Positions 35,811-48,712 of a DNA stretch of 64,000 nt are shown here, piece after piece. Source of the stretch: Cinclus cinclus (lineage: Eukaryota; Chordata; Aves; Passeriformes; Cinclidae); the NCBI RefSeq assembly GCF_963662255.1, contig NC_085050.1, positions 3,109,194 to 3,173,193 of the forward strand, read 5' to 3'. The notes under the pieces were generated by a model. That model was not told the origin of the DNA. It searched no databases and was given only the letters and a program-made list of their open reading frames with translations. Both the position numbers and the translations under genes were made by a program. Every line of letters starts with the position of its first letter. Positions within the stretch are counted from its first letter, which is position 1.

Positions 35811-38800
35811 TAGAAAGTCCCCTGCAGCTGCAGTGTGCACAGGGAGTAGAGGCACTGGAAAAAGTTTTATTAGCAGATGACATTAAGAAATAAAAGCAGA
35901 ACTCCTGTGCATAGTAAGTTGTGCACTTTTGCAAGCTCACTGCTCTCCTTATAATTTCCTTACTATTTGTTGGAAGTGACAAAATCATCTGCTTTTTTTT
36001 TTCAAACTGAGAATGAGGACTTCTATGTAATTTTTGGAAGCTCACAGGGCAGTCATTAGACAAGAAAAGAAAAAAACCTTTCACTAATCTCAAGCAAAAA
36101 CACCTTTCCTGACAGTCTCAGCTCAGTGGGTCTTCCTGGCCCTGTCCCATCATGAAGTTTCCACTTGAAAAGGTGGAAATGCCCTTTTTTTTGTGGAATA
36201 ACTTTACACGGGAAGGGATACAGTTAAGAAGTAGGTAAGCAAGCATGTGATGGGACAGGAGCTCCATATTGAGCAATTTGACTTTTTTTTCTTATTTCCC
36301 TCCAGTTTCAGGTGTTTCCATTATGTATGGCAAACAATGGCTCAGAACTTGGTATATTGTCTGCCACTTTTTCTCTTTTTTTCCCAGAAGAATGGGAAAG
36401 ATGAACTTTGGGAGCAGCAACTAGCTCAATTTGAACCTTTCAGTGTCTAAATATTTAATGGCTTTTCTTAGCACAAGAAATTTAATTGGTGTCCTTATAC
36501 CTTCCCAAAATGAAGAGTTTGTCAAAAGAGAAACTTGACACAAAACCTGCTCTGTGCAAGCTGCTCTTTCATGTCCCCAGGGCTTCCTTCAAATTCATCC
36601 ATCCCTGGCACTGACAGGGTCCTGTTAATGATGGACATGACCAGCCCTCAAACATCATTTATTCTTGCATTTACCCAGTCCTGTGAGGTAGAGCAAGGGC
36701 TGGAACAAAGGTGTCACTGATTGTCACAAATGAGCACTACAGACACCAAGGACAAAGCCCCTGGCTCCCAAAAGTACATGGCTAGACTTTGCCTTTGCCT
36801 TTTTTGAGACAATTGAGAGGCCGCAGAGGCCTTTTCTTACCTCAGAAAGCCTTCAACAATTTAATTCTCAGCCTAGATGGGGATGTGATGGAGGAACTCC
36901 ATGAAACCACATCAAGATTAAATGATCCTGGGATTCACAGAGTGACTTTTGCTGCCCGTGATGCCCCAAGGGTGGGATCATATCACATTTAGGGGCTGAC
37001 AGCACTGACTGGAGCCAAGAGCAGGAGCCACATTCCCTCTCCTTCAGACCATATCCAAGAGCAAGGCACTTGCCCCTTTTTGCAAGCAGTGTTTTGGGTT
37101 TTGGAGCTCTCCCCTGACTGGGATTGTCCTCCTTAATCCTGAAATTTTAAATTCGATCTGCAAAATTCCAAAACCAGTATCCAGGGCAATGGACAAAAAT
37201 AGACTGGGCCATCTTTGTGATCCTTTCCGTGCATCAGAGTGGGACACCAGCCATGGGATACTGAAAAGAAGAGAAAGAGAAGTGAGAACCTTTGACAGAG
37301 CTAACAACAACAACAACAAAATCAATTTGTTTTTCAATCCCTTCATTGAGAACTGCTCATTATCTCTGATGAACAGCTAGTTTTGGTGTACATGGGACAA
37401 TGGGCACACTTTAGGAGAAAAACCTCCAGGAGGATAAAAGAATAAATCAGAAAGCAGCTTGTTAATATGTCCAGATTTATGGATAGACAATGCTGAGCAG
37501 GAGTTCCTCTCAGTCTTTTCCTACATGTGATTTATCAGTCTTGCTCTCAGCAACTTTCTCCCATAACCCAGCACGATTTAACTGGGAAACCTCCTCCAAG
37601 TGTACATTTACTGGGAAGAGTTTTAAAGCCACAGGGAAAAGAGGTGTTTTGCAGCCCCTTCCCTGGTTCATGGGGTCACAGAACGTCTGGAGTGGGAAGA
37701 GACCCTGCACAAACGTTTTCTGTGCAATTAAACAGAGATAGCTCTGGTCCAAGTGGACAGAATCAATTCAGCTGTGCAATGCAATGACACCAGTGAGCTC
37801 ATCTTAGAGCCAGGGATGTGTCCTGCCCCCTCCCCTAATTCCTGTTCACAGGTAAATCATAAAATTTACTGAAATCATCCTGTGATCCTTTCATTTCCAG
37901 TCAAAAATTCAAGCATTTGCTTTTCTCAGGTCTTGATCTGCATTTTGGGGTGGGGGGAGTGGGGGGGCTGGAGCAAAGGTATTAGAGGTGACACACGATG
38001 TCAAGATATTAGAAAAGAAAATGGCTTTAGCTGCCCCCTAAGAAAGCACTGGCCTTTTATCAGGGCAAAGAATATCAGCAGTTCATTAAGACAGATGCAA
38101 CCCAGGCTTTTGCTAACCCAACACATGGATTTGAGAATAACTTCAGCCCATGATGCAGGACGTTACAAGAAGGTGTGACTTATTTTAGGTTTCTGTCTTC
38201 TTTTTAAGACAGCACTGATCAGACAATGAGTAACACTGGTGGGAGTGTGGAGAGGAGGAAAGAGAGGGGTTTCTGAGGGCCTCCACAGACTAATCACACT
38301 CAGATCAGATTGTGTCTGGGATCTTGCAGCGTACACTGGATGTGCTGTGTGACTTTCAATCCCCTCCTACTCATGTGACATCTGTCCTTGCTTGGAAATC
38401 CCTCATTTGCAGGAACTCTGGTAGGTACATAGTGAGATGGCTCAGGTTTAAAGATCAGAGATGGCAAGGTCTGTGCCATTTCTGGCTTGGCTTCCACCAA
38501 AATGAACTTATTTGTCTGAATTATGTGTACAGCCAAGTATAAATAGATCCTGTCTAGACAGACAATGCAATACAGAAGTGAAATAAAAGGTTTTAACTGT
38601 ACTAGGCTCCGGATGTTAACAAACCAATTCAGAGACATTTCCAGGCTGAATTGGGCTGTCAAGAGTAGAAAGTGGGAACAGTTCACTATGAATGTATCAG
38701 ATAGGTTTCTGTTCCTTGAATTAAAAGACTCTAGGAGATTAGACCCAAAATGAAGAGAGATCACAAAACTAATGTAATAGCCAAGGTGAAAACCCCTCTG

Positions 38801-39443
38801 GGTTACTGATTCTGTGCCCAAATCCCTGTGTTAGGTCATCTTATGGTACCACAGCCCAACGAGCACAGTGAAGAAATAACATTGTAATGTCTCTGCTGGC
38901 TTAAATCACAGAGTTTTAGATTTTAGGCAGTTGAAGTAGGAGGTGAACTATCAACAGTGTGGAGTTCAAGCACAGGCAGGTTTCCTTTGTCCAGCCTGGA
39001 TCACCTTTCCAGGCTGTTCCAGAGCAGACTATTTCCCATAAGCAAGCCAGGACAGAAAAATGCAGTAACATCAACAACCCTGGTGTCACTGAACCCTTAA
39101 ATAAAAGAATTCAGACAGTGGGATCAAGCTTGCACCTTAATATAATTTATCTTCCCCACTTTCCCAAGGAGAAATGATACCTCCAAGTAACTTTATTCCA
39201 CTCCTGTTGTGTACTATTTTGAATAAAAACAGGCATAAACATCAGTATTTCCCTCCATTTGCCTGGTTGAGTGAAACATTTCCTCCAGGGATTTGAAAGT
39301 TCAGCAATAAAGGGGTCAATATCACCCACAACAGGGTTATGGTGAAGAAACCATTGAGTGGCAGAAAGCTGTTCCATCTGTGCCCAATGGGATGCTCTGA
39401 CATTCTGTTAGAGGACTTTCAAATGGGTTGCAGTAGAGAGCCA
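35811..39443. other. Unique noncoding DNA
   Basis: No gene was seen. There are T-runs near 35993-36002 and 36187-36192, a short AAC run at about 37302-37319 and a G-rich run at 37947-37967 (listed separately). The 173-codon minus-strand frame at 38300-38821 shows no recognisable domain. A possible very short CR1-like phrase near 37672-37705 is too weak to call. Confidence 0.55.
37947..37967 (+). other. G-rich run able to form a G-quadruplex
   Basis: Runs of four, six and seven G residues are separated by T and AGT, which gives at least four GGG blocks within 21 bases. Such DNA can fold into a G-quadruplex on the + strand. No promoter or gene is recognisable beside it. Confidence 0.75.
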
Positions 39444-39575
39444 TAAAATCATAGAATATCCTGAGTTGAAAGAGACCCACAAGGATTATCGAGCCCAACT
39501 CCTGGCCCTGCTCAGGACACCCCCAAAAATCACACCACATGCCTGAGAATGTTGTCCAGATGCTTCTTGAACTCC
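39444..39575 (-). mobile_element. CR1 LINE 3' fragment (second subfamily)
   Basis: Antisense CR1: 'aaatcatagaatatcctgag', 'ttgaaagagacccacaagga', 'ttatcgagcccaactcctgg', 'ccctgctcaggacaccccca' and 'gatgcttcttgaactcctta'. It has the same ending type as the 22.5 kb copy and is strongly 5'-truncated. Confidence 0.9.
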
Positions 39576-42500
39576 TTACATTGAATGCAATCTTAACTGG
39601 AGAAACTGATTTTACTCAAGTCCAATATCTATATTTCAGTGAAAATACTGAAAAAAACTGTAAAAGACTTTTAAAAGAGCAGCAAGAAGTGGCCTTTAGA
39701 TTACAACCTTTATCCAGATGTTTAAAAGCTTTGCCTTCAGCTTCACTCTTAAGGAGGTTAAGAGTTGACTTGATCACCTCTCTGTATCTACAGAAATATC
39801 CTTCCTGGGAAGCTACAGCTTTTCCATGCAGGAGGAAAAGACATTGTAATAGGTTAAGGCCAGTCTAGAGTGAACTTCTGGAGAAATTCAGACCAGAAAT
39901 AAAGGACAGATATTTTAACAGTAAAATAAATTAATAACTGGGAAAACTTCCCCAGAGATTTCTTGATTCTTTGTCACTTGTTTTTCTTAAATCCTAAGGG
40001 ACAGGGTTTTTTTCCTAAAAGATATGGATTCACTCAAAGGGAAACTGCAGGCATTTTGCCACCCAGTTCTGCTGTCTGCTAAAGATCGGGGTGTTTGTCT
40101 CGGATAAAGATGCAGATTTTAAAACAGAGGGGCTTGACAAGCCAGAAATTGCACTGGGTACCCCAGGAATCAGCACAGGCAAAGTGGTGGAGATGTTGGC
40201 GTTGGTCTTGTCTGATGTCAGAGCTGTTTTGCTCAGTTGTGCCTAATCCTGAGTTCATGCAGGCCTGGACTGGAGTTTTCTTGTATAGATGAGAATGTGA
40301 AACCAACTTTGTGTTGCCTTTCAAATGTGTAAAGGCAGATTTCTCTTTTGGAAGGAAGAAACACCATTTAACCCAAATAAATGAGATGCAGTTCAAAGGC
40401 AAGGAAGGTTTCCTGTTAGCTTTAACTGCAAATCAGAATCAGAAATTTTAAAAGTACGTTGGATTTCCATAAGACACAGAAAGAAAAAGAACCTCCATTT
40501 TCTGCTTCCACTTTTAGCCTGGGCAGCCAGGAGTAGTAAAATCCTTTTCTGCTGTGGCCCCAGAGTGCAGATTGCAGGGTATTGTGCAGATAAGGTGTCA
40601 GGCAGGATGACTCACTCATCAGCCAGTGCGTAGGATCCTGAATGCACAAACAACTGACAGTCCCACAAGACCTCCTCGAGATGGAGATTTAAAAGTCAGT
40701 TTATTTCCATGCTAAGTATCCTCAGACTGTAAAAATAGTCTTATACCTGGTCTCAGTGGAGCTTTTCAGAAACCCAAGTGGGCTAACTAACATCATCTAA
40801 AAGTGATTTACTCATGAAGTTTTTTACCCTGATGGAAAAATTGCTTTGAACTTGTAATTAGGAGACGTGGGGTAGGAACTCCACCACCACAGTCAGCATT
40901 GCTCCATTTGGCCATGGAAATTATTGTTATTTTTTAAAAAGAGCAAATATTTTACGTATTTGTATGGTTGTCATAACACTGTAGGAGATTGGGAAGTGGT
41001 TAATGTGGGGAACGAGATGAATCTGGGTATTCAAGAAATCTCTCATCAAGAAAAATGAGCTCTGCTTTTAAATTATTCTGGAATCTTAGTTATGGCAATG
41101 AACCTGAACAAAACCAACAATGATTATTATTCTGTTCAGCAAGATGACAGCTTACTGGTGAACTCATTTAAGTTTCCAAAAATCAGCTGGAACGGTGTCT
41201 CCAAGGAACAAGGAAGGGTTTTATAATTGATTTCACACAGCAAAATATGTGGGATTTTGAAATTAATACAGGGAATTGTTTGACAGAAATGGCTGAGGAT
41301 AACCTGTGTCCTGCAAGGCTCTGTTTCCCAAAACAGTTATAGAAATTTGCAGTGTCATCTGGAATGAGCAAAGTGCTTGACAATGGAGTTATTTGAGATG
41401 TCTTCCCAAGCCCATAACTCTTTTTTGACCCAAATGGCAACCACAGTGGCCCTGCTGCCTGAACTGGGATGATGTTAGCAGTTAGTATCGAGCCCCAAAG
41501 AAATCAGAGAAAGGCTGAAAGGCTCAGTCAAGTCAAGGATAACAAAAATTCTACAGCACTGAAAGATTGACATGGATTTAACCCATCTGAGCACCTTGGA
41601 ATAAAAAGCTTTTCTTGATAGGGCCTGCTTTTGAGGGAGCTAAAGGTTCTGTTGTTATGGCATAGCACCTTATATTTAAATGTTGAACAAGAAACAGAAA
41701 GGACAAGATGATGGATGAAATACTGAAAGTTTGGAAATCCTTCAGAAATTCTGACTCCCACGGAGAAAAGATTTTACCTCTGGTATCCTAGAAAAAACCT
41801 GATTTTATAATGAAAATGTCTATCAAACACTTTACAAAGCCAACAATGTCTGATTTTGAGGCATCGTTTTACTAAAAAACCTGAGTCTTCCACCTGAGTT
41901 CTCAAGTGCAGAGTTTTTCAGGGTCTTTTCTACTTCCACCACAAACCTGGTGATTCACCAAGCAGGGTCTTTTAGGGATGGCAGGATTGAGATGGGAGAT
42001 TTGTTCGCTTCAAGGAAATGCTCCTGTCCCTCAGCTTGGAGGGAGAAACATTTTCCTTCTGCTTGGTGGTAGAGAACTAAGATCTATTTTGTATTCATGT
42101 TGCATCAATGGGAACTATTGAAGTGTGGCAGGTTGTTTTTAGGAAGGCTGAGTGGTTAATTTTAGAATTGTCTGTCTAAAAATACACCAGTATATTTGAG
42201 ACACGACTAAGTCTTGGCAGGGTTCATAAATAGAACATTTAATCCTCGAGACCTCTTCCTAAAATTTAAAAGCTCTGAAGAAAGGGTGCCCTGGCTGTGA
42301 GATATTCATGCCTGAATCCCCCACTCCCCATCCCCCTGGGCTGCTGGGGGGGGATGAAGGAGAGAATTTTGGAGTGAAGATGTCTGTTCCTTTGCTGCAC
42401 CTGAAGATAAAACCTTGCAGTGAATTCAGACCATGCTTGTTCCACCAGGAGATTCTGAAGGACTGGAGGGTTCCTGCAAACCCCTGCAGTGGTTTCTGTG

Positions 42501-44252
42501 TTATATAAAAGCCATGTCCTACATGTGCCTTCCTATTTTCAGGGGCTGGCAGGGCTTTACTGATTTTCTTCCCCTTCTGTGACACCCAGACATGTTTCTG
42601 CTCACCCTTCCATCCCTGCCAGGGTTTCTTGTTGCAGATGAATGGATTTCCTTTGGGTATTTTCTGGGACTTGCTTCTCCTTCTCCCAGGCTCTCCTGTC
42701 CTGCAGGTCTCAGTCTCATGTCCAGAAGGGCTGTGCTGCTGGAAAAGCCATTTTTACAACCCCACAACGTGACTTCATTTATCTTCTTTGTGATAATCAT
42801 GAAATGTGGACTCATTTGCAGCCCTGGATGCAGTCCAGGCTGTTGCTCGATGAACTCCCACCCCTTTGATGCTGAATGGTTCCCTCAGGAGTTCATGTTC
42901 CCACTTAACCACAGCGCCTGCATTTTTGGGCTGTCACAGGATGCTCCAGCAGCCAGACAACTTTGCTTTGGCTCAGCACAGGATTTGCAGCAAGTCAGAG
43001 GGATCTTGGGGCAGAGGTAATCTGCTTTTTCTTTCCTCAGCCCCTGTGAAGTTTCTCTCCCCTTCTGAGAGGTTGAGGCCTCCTTATCTGAATTTTTTAA
43101 ACAAGAAAAGTTTCCAACAGGTCACTGTACAGTGACAGAGAAATTGTTCACTGGTGGCTTAGCATACAATGAAACTCACACCAATTTTTGGTTCTTGAAC
43201 TCAGCGTTGCAGACCAAATATTCAAAGGTACAAAGAGGAAAAGGCTTTATCCAGTTTACCATTCCTAGACCTTGGAACTCTGATGATCTTACCAGCTTTC
43301 TGGAAGCAGTTAGGAAATTGCATGAGAAGGGAATTTAGTTGACATTTGTGAGGCCATTTTAATAGAGCTGGGAACAACCAGCCAAAAGACAGCTGGGAGT
43401 GAGGGAGCTGGGGGTTGTGATACTCCACACAGAGCAGTGATTATCATATCTCTGACAGAAAGTATTGAACAGTCGTTCAGAATATCCATGGGTGAGGGAT
43501 TCCCAGTTATTTTTCAGAAGTGCGGTAATTGATCATCAATCTTGTAATTATTTTAATTGGAGAAAATTACATGCCTGGCACCTCTCAGCATTACACCCAC
43601 CACAACCCACTAGGAGTTCTGGGGTCTGACTCCAAGGCTGCTTCATCTAAATCAGGAATATTCAAAACCATAACTGCATCATTTCAGACCTCTGTATTTT
43701 ATGGGAGTGACTTCAAATTTAGCGTACTCTTCTCCTGAGACAGACTCAGCCTGATATTTTCCCCTCTAGCCTGCTGATCAAATTTTAAGTTTAGAAGAAA
43801 ATAATTTAAAAACACAGAGTAGAGTCTCTGTATGAAGCAGAAGACAATTCCAGGACTTCAGAGAGCTCCTGCTAACACAAGACCTGCATCTCTAAGACAA
43901 CAGTGAGATGCAGAGGTCACATGGGGGGCTTTTTGTGAGAATTTGAATGGGTTCTTCCTTCAGAGAGGACATAAAGCAGGATTTCCCTCTTCCGTGTAGT
44001 CACGTAATTCAAAAACGTAAAAGGTCATAATATACATGAGATGGCTCTCCTTCCCTAAAATCTTATTAAACTTGGCTTATAGGGTTGAGAGTTGTAGGAG
44101 TGTTTGTCAGTGTTATTTTCATCCACAATTGAACTTCCACATGTCTTTTTCTAGTGCCTAATCCAGGCTCGAAGAACTGATAACCCAGAGGCATTAATTC
44201 CAGAGACATACAGGATCAGTGGATACACTTATTTTTCCTAACACAATTCAGG
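39576..44252. other. Unique noncoding DNA
   Basis: About 4.7 kb without a recognised gene or transposon. The frame at 42592-43020 (142 codons) and others on both strands at 42260-42820 lack domain features. An AT-rich part near 40900-41160 contains several ATTA cores but nothing specific. Confidence 0.55.
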
Positions 44253-44311
44253 TGGGTTTTTTTGTTTGTTTTGTTTTGTTTGTTTGTTTGTTTTGTTTTT
44301 TATTTTTTTCA
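44253..44311 (+). repeat. (TTTG)n / T-rich low-complexity tract
   Basis: Alternating TTTG and TTTTG units over about 60 bases, ending in 'ttttttatttttttc'. It lies about 165 bases left of the longest CR1 of the window. Confidence 0.93.
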
Positions 44312-44474
44312 GTTGAATATTCCATTTGTGTATACATTAAAAAAATGCCACCAAAACCAAAACACAAAAATCTCTGTATTCTCTCTTAATTTTCACAAGT
44401 TTCACACTTCTATTACATCTCTGAGTTACAAAACACAGCCAAGGACTAGAAAATATTTTCCCCAGGCAGCTTGA
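44312..44474. other. Unique noncoding DNA
   Basis: Short spacer between the TTTG tract and the CR1. Nothing recognised. Confidence 0.5.
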
Positions 44475-45110
44475 GTTCATAGAATCGTAGGATGATTAAG
44501 GCTGGAAAAGACCTTTAAGATCATCAAGTCCAACTGTCAACCCAGCACCATGACCAAATATTATTCATTAAATAATGTCCTCAAGTGCCACATCCACACA
44601 GGTTTTGGACATGTTCAGAGATGGTGACTCAACCACTTCCTTGTGCAGTCTGTTCCAATCTTTAACAACTCTTTCCATGGAGAATTTTTCCCAGATATCC
44701 AATCTAAACCTCCCCATGCCCAGCCTGAGGCTGTTCCCTCTCCTCCTGTCCCTGTTCCCTGGGAGCAGATCCCAAATCCCCCCTGGCTGTCCCCTCCTGT
44801 CAGGGAGTTGTGCAGAGCCACAAGGTCCCCCCGATCCCCCTTTTCTCCAGGCTGAGCCCCTTTCCCAGCTCCCTCAGCTGTTCCTGGTGCTCCAGACCCT
44901 TCCCCAGCTCCATTCCCTTCCCTGGAGACTCTCCAGCCCCTCCAGGTCTTTCTTAGTTTAGACGGGCTCAAAAACTGCCCCCAGGACTGGAGGTGTCCCA
45001 GCAGTGTCAGCACAGGGGACAAGCACTGCCCTGGCACTGCTGTCACCCCAGTGCTGTCACCTGCCAGGTGCCACTGGCCTTCTTGGCCACCCGGGCTCAT
45101 GTTCGACCAC
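44475..45110 (-). mobile_element. Longest CR1 LINE fragment in the window (about 635 bp)
   Basis: Antisense CR1. From its 3' end (left) it shows the octamer tail ('tcatagaatcgtaggatgat'), 'aagatcatcaagtccaactg', 'aagtgccacatccacacagg', 'gatggtgactcaaccacttc', 'atatccaatctaaacctccc', 'gcctgaggctgttccctctc', 'ccctgggagcagatcccaaa', 'ctccaggctgagcccctttc', 'ccagctccctcagctgttcc' and 'cttcttggccacccgggctc'. The 5' part covers the GC-rich segment near the end of the reverse-transcriptase frame and the 3' untranslated region of the family. No intact reading frame of the enzyme remains: the 165-codon minus-strand frame at 44615-45112 runs through it, but is a proline/glycine-rich translation of GC-rich CR1 DNA. 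The 44.58-44.60 kb part includes an AT-rich insertion-like variant ('attattcattaaataatg'). Confidence 0.94.
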
Positions 45111-45753
45111 ATAAAATGTTTTAAGGATATTCCCAGGAATGTTGCATCGTTTGCTGTGCATGGTTGTCGTTACTAGGACTGTCTTGAGAAGATTGTGAGA
45201 AACCCACTGGGGTGAAAAATCATCAGGATGCAGCAGCATCTCTAGAAATGGGCAGGCTGAGAACATCATTATTCCTGTGTTTTACAGCCAGGCCTGTAAA
45301 AATGCACCATCAATCTGCTGAAGAAACAGAGAAGATTAAAACAAAAACAATAAAATAGTGTTTGCTATGAAGCACAGCAGGAGAAAGGGAAGCTGAAAGC
45401 CTTACCATGCAATTATAGACTCAGAGATAATTTTAAGCCAGGAAGGGGGTGTACACTCAGATCTATTAATGTGCAAATAAAGCCTTGTACAGAAGCATTT
45501 TTGACCATGAATGAAGGGCCATTAGTGGACCTGCAGATATAAATTTTCCTCATATCTTCAAGGACAAAGAGTCAAGTGGGACTTTTGGATAATTAAGTGC
45601 TGAAAGGGATGTGGGGCAACAGAATGTTCAGGAAGGAGGAGATGCAGGGGGAAATTTGGATGTCTTCTCTTGAGCTTTCACCTTTGCTTTCCCCTCTGCC
45701 TTTCCAGCTTTCCATCACACTCTGCTCAGTTTTTGTATATCTGTAGGGCCTGG
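45111..45753. other. Unique noncoding DNA between two CR1 copies
   Basis: About 640 bases. The block 45410-45600 is AT-rich and non-repetitive, with 'gataattttaag', 'ctattaatgtgcaaataaag' and 'ggataattaagtg'. It could be regulatory, but no claim is made beyond that. Confidence 0.5.
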
Positions 45754-45995
45754 GAGGAACAGATTGGACAGAGTAGGGTTAGAATGGATATTAGGAAGAA
45801 TTTCTTCCCTGTTGTGAGGCACAGGTTGCCCAGAGAAGTTTTGAATACCCCATCCCTGGAAGTGTTCAAAGCTGGGTTGGACAGGGCTTGGAGCTATATG
45901 GGCTGGTGGAAGGTGTCCCTGCCCATGGAGGGGGTTGTAAGATGATTGTCTTTAAGGTCCTTTCCAGCCCAAACTTTTCCATAATTCTGTGATCT
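45754..45995 (+). mobile_element. CR1 LINE 3' fragment
   Basis: Sense CR1: 'aatggatattaggaagaatt', 'tcttccctgttgtgaggcac', 'aggttgcccagagaagtttt', 'ccccatccctggaagtgttc', 'gggttggacagggcttggag', 'ctggtggaaggtgtccctgc', 'tctttaaggtcctttccagc' and 'ttttccataattctgtgatc'. The order is intact, with a few indels. Its orientation is opposite to the CR1 only about 650 bases to its left. Confidence 0.93.
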
Positions 45996-48584
45996 CGTCT
46001 CTACAAGAAGGACAGGACATGGTGGAAAATAACCCATCAGCCCCTGCCCTGACGTAAAGCAAAATTTGAATTTTTGGTTGGCTTGATCATGGAGATTAAA
46101 GGATGTATTAATGTGGACATCAGACTCATTGTCTCAGTTCTTGTGTTCTTTAATCATCTGAACAAGGAGACTCTTGATGTTTTGTAGAAATATCACTCTT
46201 TTCCTGTTTAGGACACAGTGATATTGAAAATCATCCCTGTGGGCAACACTGCTACAGTGAACTGTAAAAACCCAGACATTGTTTTCAGATGGAAAGGGCA
46301 AGGACTTTTATTACTGTCTACAGATCATGTCTCCCTAGATTTTTAAAGAAGAAAATAACCATTACATGCAATACATTTCTCTATAAACTAGGCAGAAAGA
46401 TCAGTTCATCTGGGAATGGGATGTGCAGGCAAGCAGTCATCCAAGTGGATGACTACAGAACCTGTATTCTCAGCAAACACGTGTCCTTTAAATGTCTTGC
46501 TTCTCTCCCTTTTGCACCCAGTCCCTACACGCCCAAAGATTTTTGTGTTTGAGGTCATGAGTCACCTGTTGCAGATCAAAGGCATGAGGAGGAATTTCAC
46601 AGCTTTAAGGAACTAAATTGTTGAGCTATGTCAGGTCATTCTACAAAACCAACTTGCCTTGATATAAAGACTTAAGAAAAAGTGACCTTGTTATGTCCTG
46701 TGGTAAACTGGCATCATGTTTTGCAACTTTGGAAGGCAAAAATAAGTTTTGATCTTCCATTTGAATTTGCTCAGCTTATCTGGCAGATATCCAACCCTGC
46801 TGTGAATCTTTCTGGAATCTTAAAGGAAGTGTGCAGTCAGATCAGAAATCTGTACTCAGCTTGGCCAAAGACCTGGTGTCAGAAAGGCTTCCAGCTTTTT
46901 TCTGGATCAATTAAATTGAACTTCTGTACTCTTTCATATCCATGAACTCAAATGACATATGAACAGTTGGAGAAATGCAGAGAAAATTACACAATAACTA
47001 TTGCAGCACATTCAATCTTATCTAGAACATGACTTTCACCATCACTATTTTTTCCCAAACTGGGGGAATTGTAATTTTTCACCCAGCATCCTGACAATCC
47101 AAAGGTGAGCTTCCACTGTATCCTCACTGCTATTCACAATTTTATGCTCAGCACAGGCATAAAGGAATTGTATCTCCAAGTTAGGCATTAATACCTTTTG
47201 AAATGAGACACACACAGAGCCCTTATGAGGCAGCACAGAATCCTATCATTTCTGCTGTTCAGTGTTGCATAAAATATTAGCAGTTCTGCTGTGCAGTTTT
47301 CTGTAATACATGCTGTATATTGCTGTAGAAGATCAAGAGGAAACTAATATTTTTTTCTGGTTCTTGCTCTGAGATATGATTGCCTCCTGTTTCTGTTTTT
47401 AGAATGTTAAAATTTAGTCTGAAAGCTAAAACCACAGCTCAGTAACACTCAAGATGTCCCTGCCTTGTCTTCCACCATTGCAGGCTTTTGCTTTGAAATA
47501 TCCCCTATTCCCTGATCTCACCTTCTTTGGAGAGAAGTCATTTTTCACCAATAACTCCAGCACCAAGTGGCCTCAGGGCAGAAAATAGAGCATGCAGAGT
47601 TGTTGGTATAACATACAGAGCTGTTGATAAAACCTTGGCTGTGCTTAGGGCAAAGAGCAATCTGGCAACTCACAGAGAAAATGGGTCCTAAACCCAGACA
47701 TCAATGTAACTGCTCCATAAATAATTGTTTCATGTCAAAGTTCCCCCCTCCTCCCTCTCCATGCCCTTCAATATAGGGGGATAACAGAAGCTCTGGCATG
47801 TCTTTTTTTGATTGACATAATGGGAAGATAATTCTGAACTCACCTGGCCTCTTTCAGAGCAAAGTCTTTTCACTGTTGTGTGTGTCCTTGTGATCTCTCT
47901 GGAATGAAAAATGCAGAAGAAGATGGTGCATTTTTTCAGGACTTAGACTTGGAAGGACTTGTTGCACTTAAAACCAAAAGGCATCTCACTTCTTATAACT
48001 AAATGAAAAAGAAAACCCCATAATGGTGTGGAAAAGTTAAATAAACACCCACAGCTAACAGTTCTGGGTTTCTGTTTGTCTCCAGTCCTGCACAGAGTGG
48101 AGGTAAAATAAAGACTTCTTCTTTTTAACAAAACTATTTCCGTGACATTGTCTGAAAGACTGAGAGTTAGTCACAGATCAGATTTCTGACTTCAAGACTT
48201 TTAAATATGCTCAAGAAGTTTTCAGCCAGTCCAACACTGGGCCCATGTTCTGGAGCAAGGAAACTGGGTGCCAATCCCTCTGTTAAAACTTCTGTGAGTA
48301 AAGAAAGAAAGTTAATTGGAAGCTCTTCATTCCTGTGACAGTTAAATTGATTATTTTTCCACAGAATAGTTGACTCCTGTGCACAAGCTGGAAAGTTTTC
48401 CACTTTGCCCTCCCAGAGATCAGGACAGCACACCACCAGGTGAGAACAAAAGGTGAGCTCTCAGAAAAACAAATTGACATGATTTTATCCATGGTCACTT
48501 CCTGATAAGGTGGATATTTTTTTTCGAGAGCTATGACTAAGGTAAAATTATTTTCAAACTGGTCTTTCTCAAAGACCTTTACAA
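45996..48584. other. Unique noncoding DNA
   Basis: No gene, RNA or repeat was recognised. Frames are all at most 89 codons. Confidence 0.55.
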
Positions 48585-48712
48585 AGAAGTCCCTTTCAAC
48601 TCAAACTGTTCTATGATCCTATGGTTCTATGGTTCTATGATTCTAGGATTCTAGGACTCTAGGATTCCATGATTCTAGGATTCCATGATTCTATGATTCT
48701 GTTGTTCTATGA
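48585..48712 (+). mobile_element. CR1 3' terminus with 13-unit expanded octamer tail
   Basis: Only the last bases of a CR1 ('gaagtccctttcaactcaaa') remain before the family's 8-base tail. The tail runs for 13 consecutive octamers at 48609-48712. All are variants of TTCTATGA: exact TTCTATGA, TTCTATGG, TTCTAGGA, TTCCATGA, TTCTGTTG and so on. CR1 copies usually end with only two to four units, so the tail has grown after insertion or is an unusually long original tail. Confidence 0.93.

Noticed and set aside
37672..37705. Very short CR1 3' end ('cacagaacgtctggagtggg')
   Set aside because: Only about 30 bases resemble the family, and the diagnostic ending and octamer tail are absent.
38300..38821. 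173-codon minus-strand open frame
   Set aside because: No domain or motif was recognised, and AT-rich flanks and competing frames argue for chance.
44615..45112. 165-codon minus-strand frame, glycine/proline-rich
   Set aside because: It is a translation of GC-rich CR1 3' DNA. The family's reverse-transcriptase frame is not preserved.
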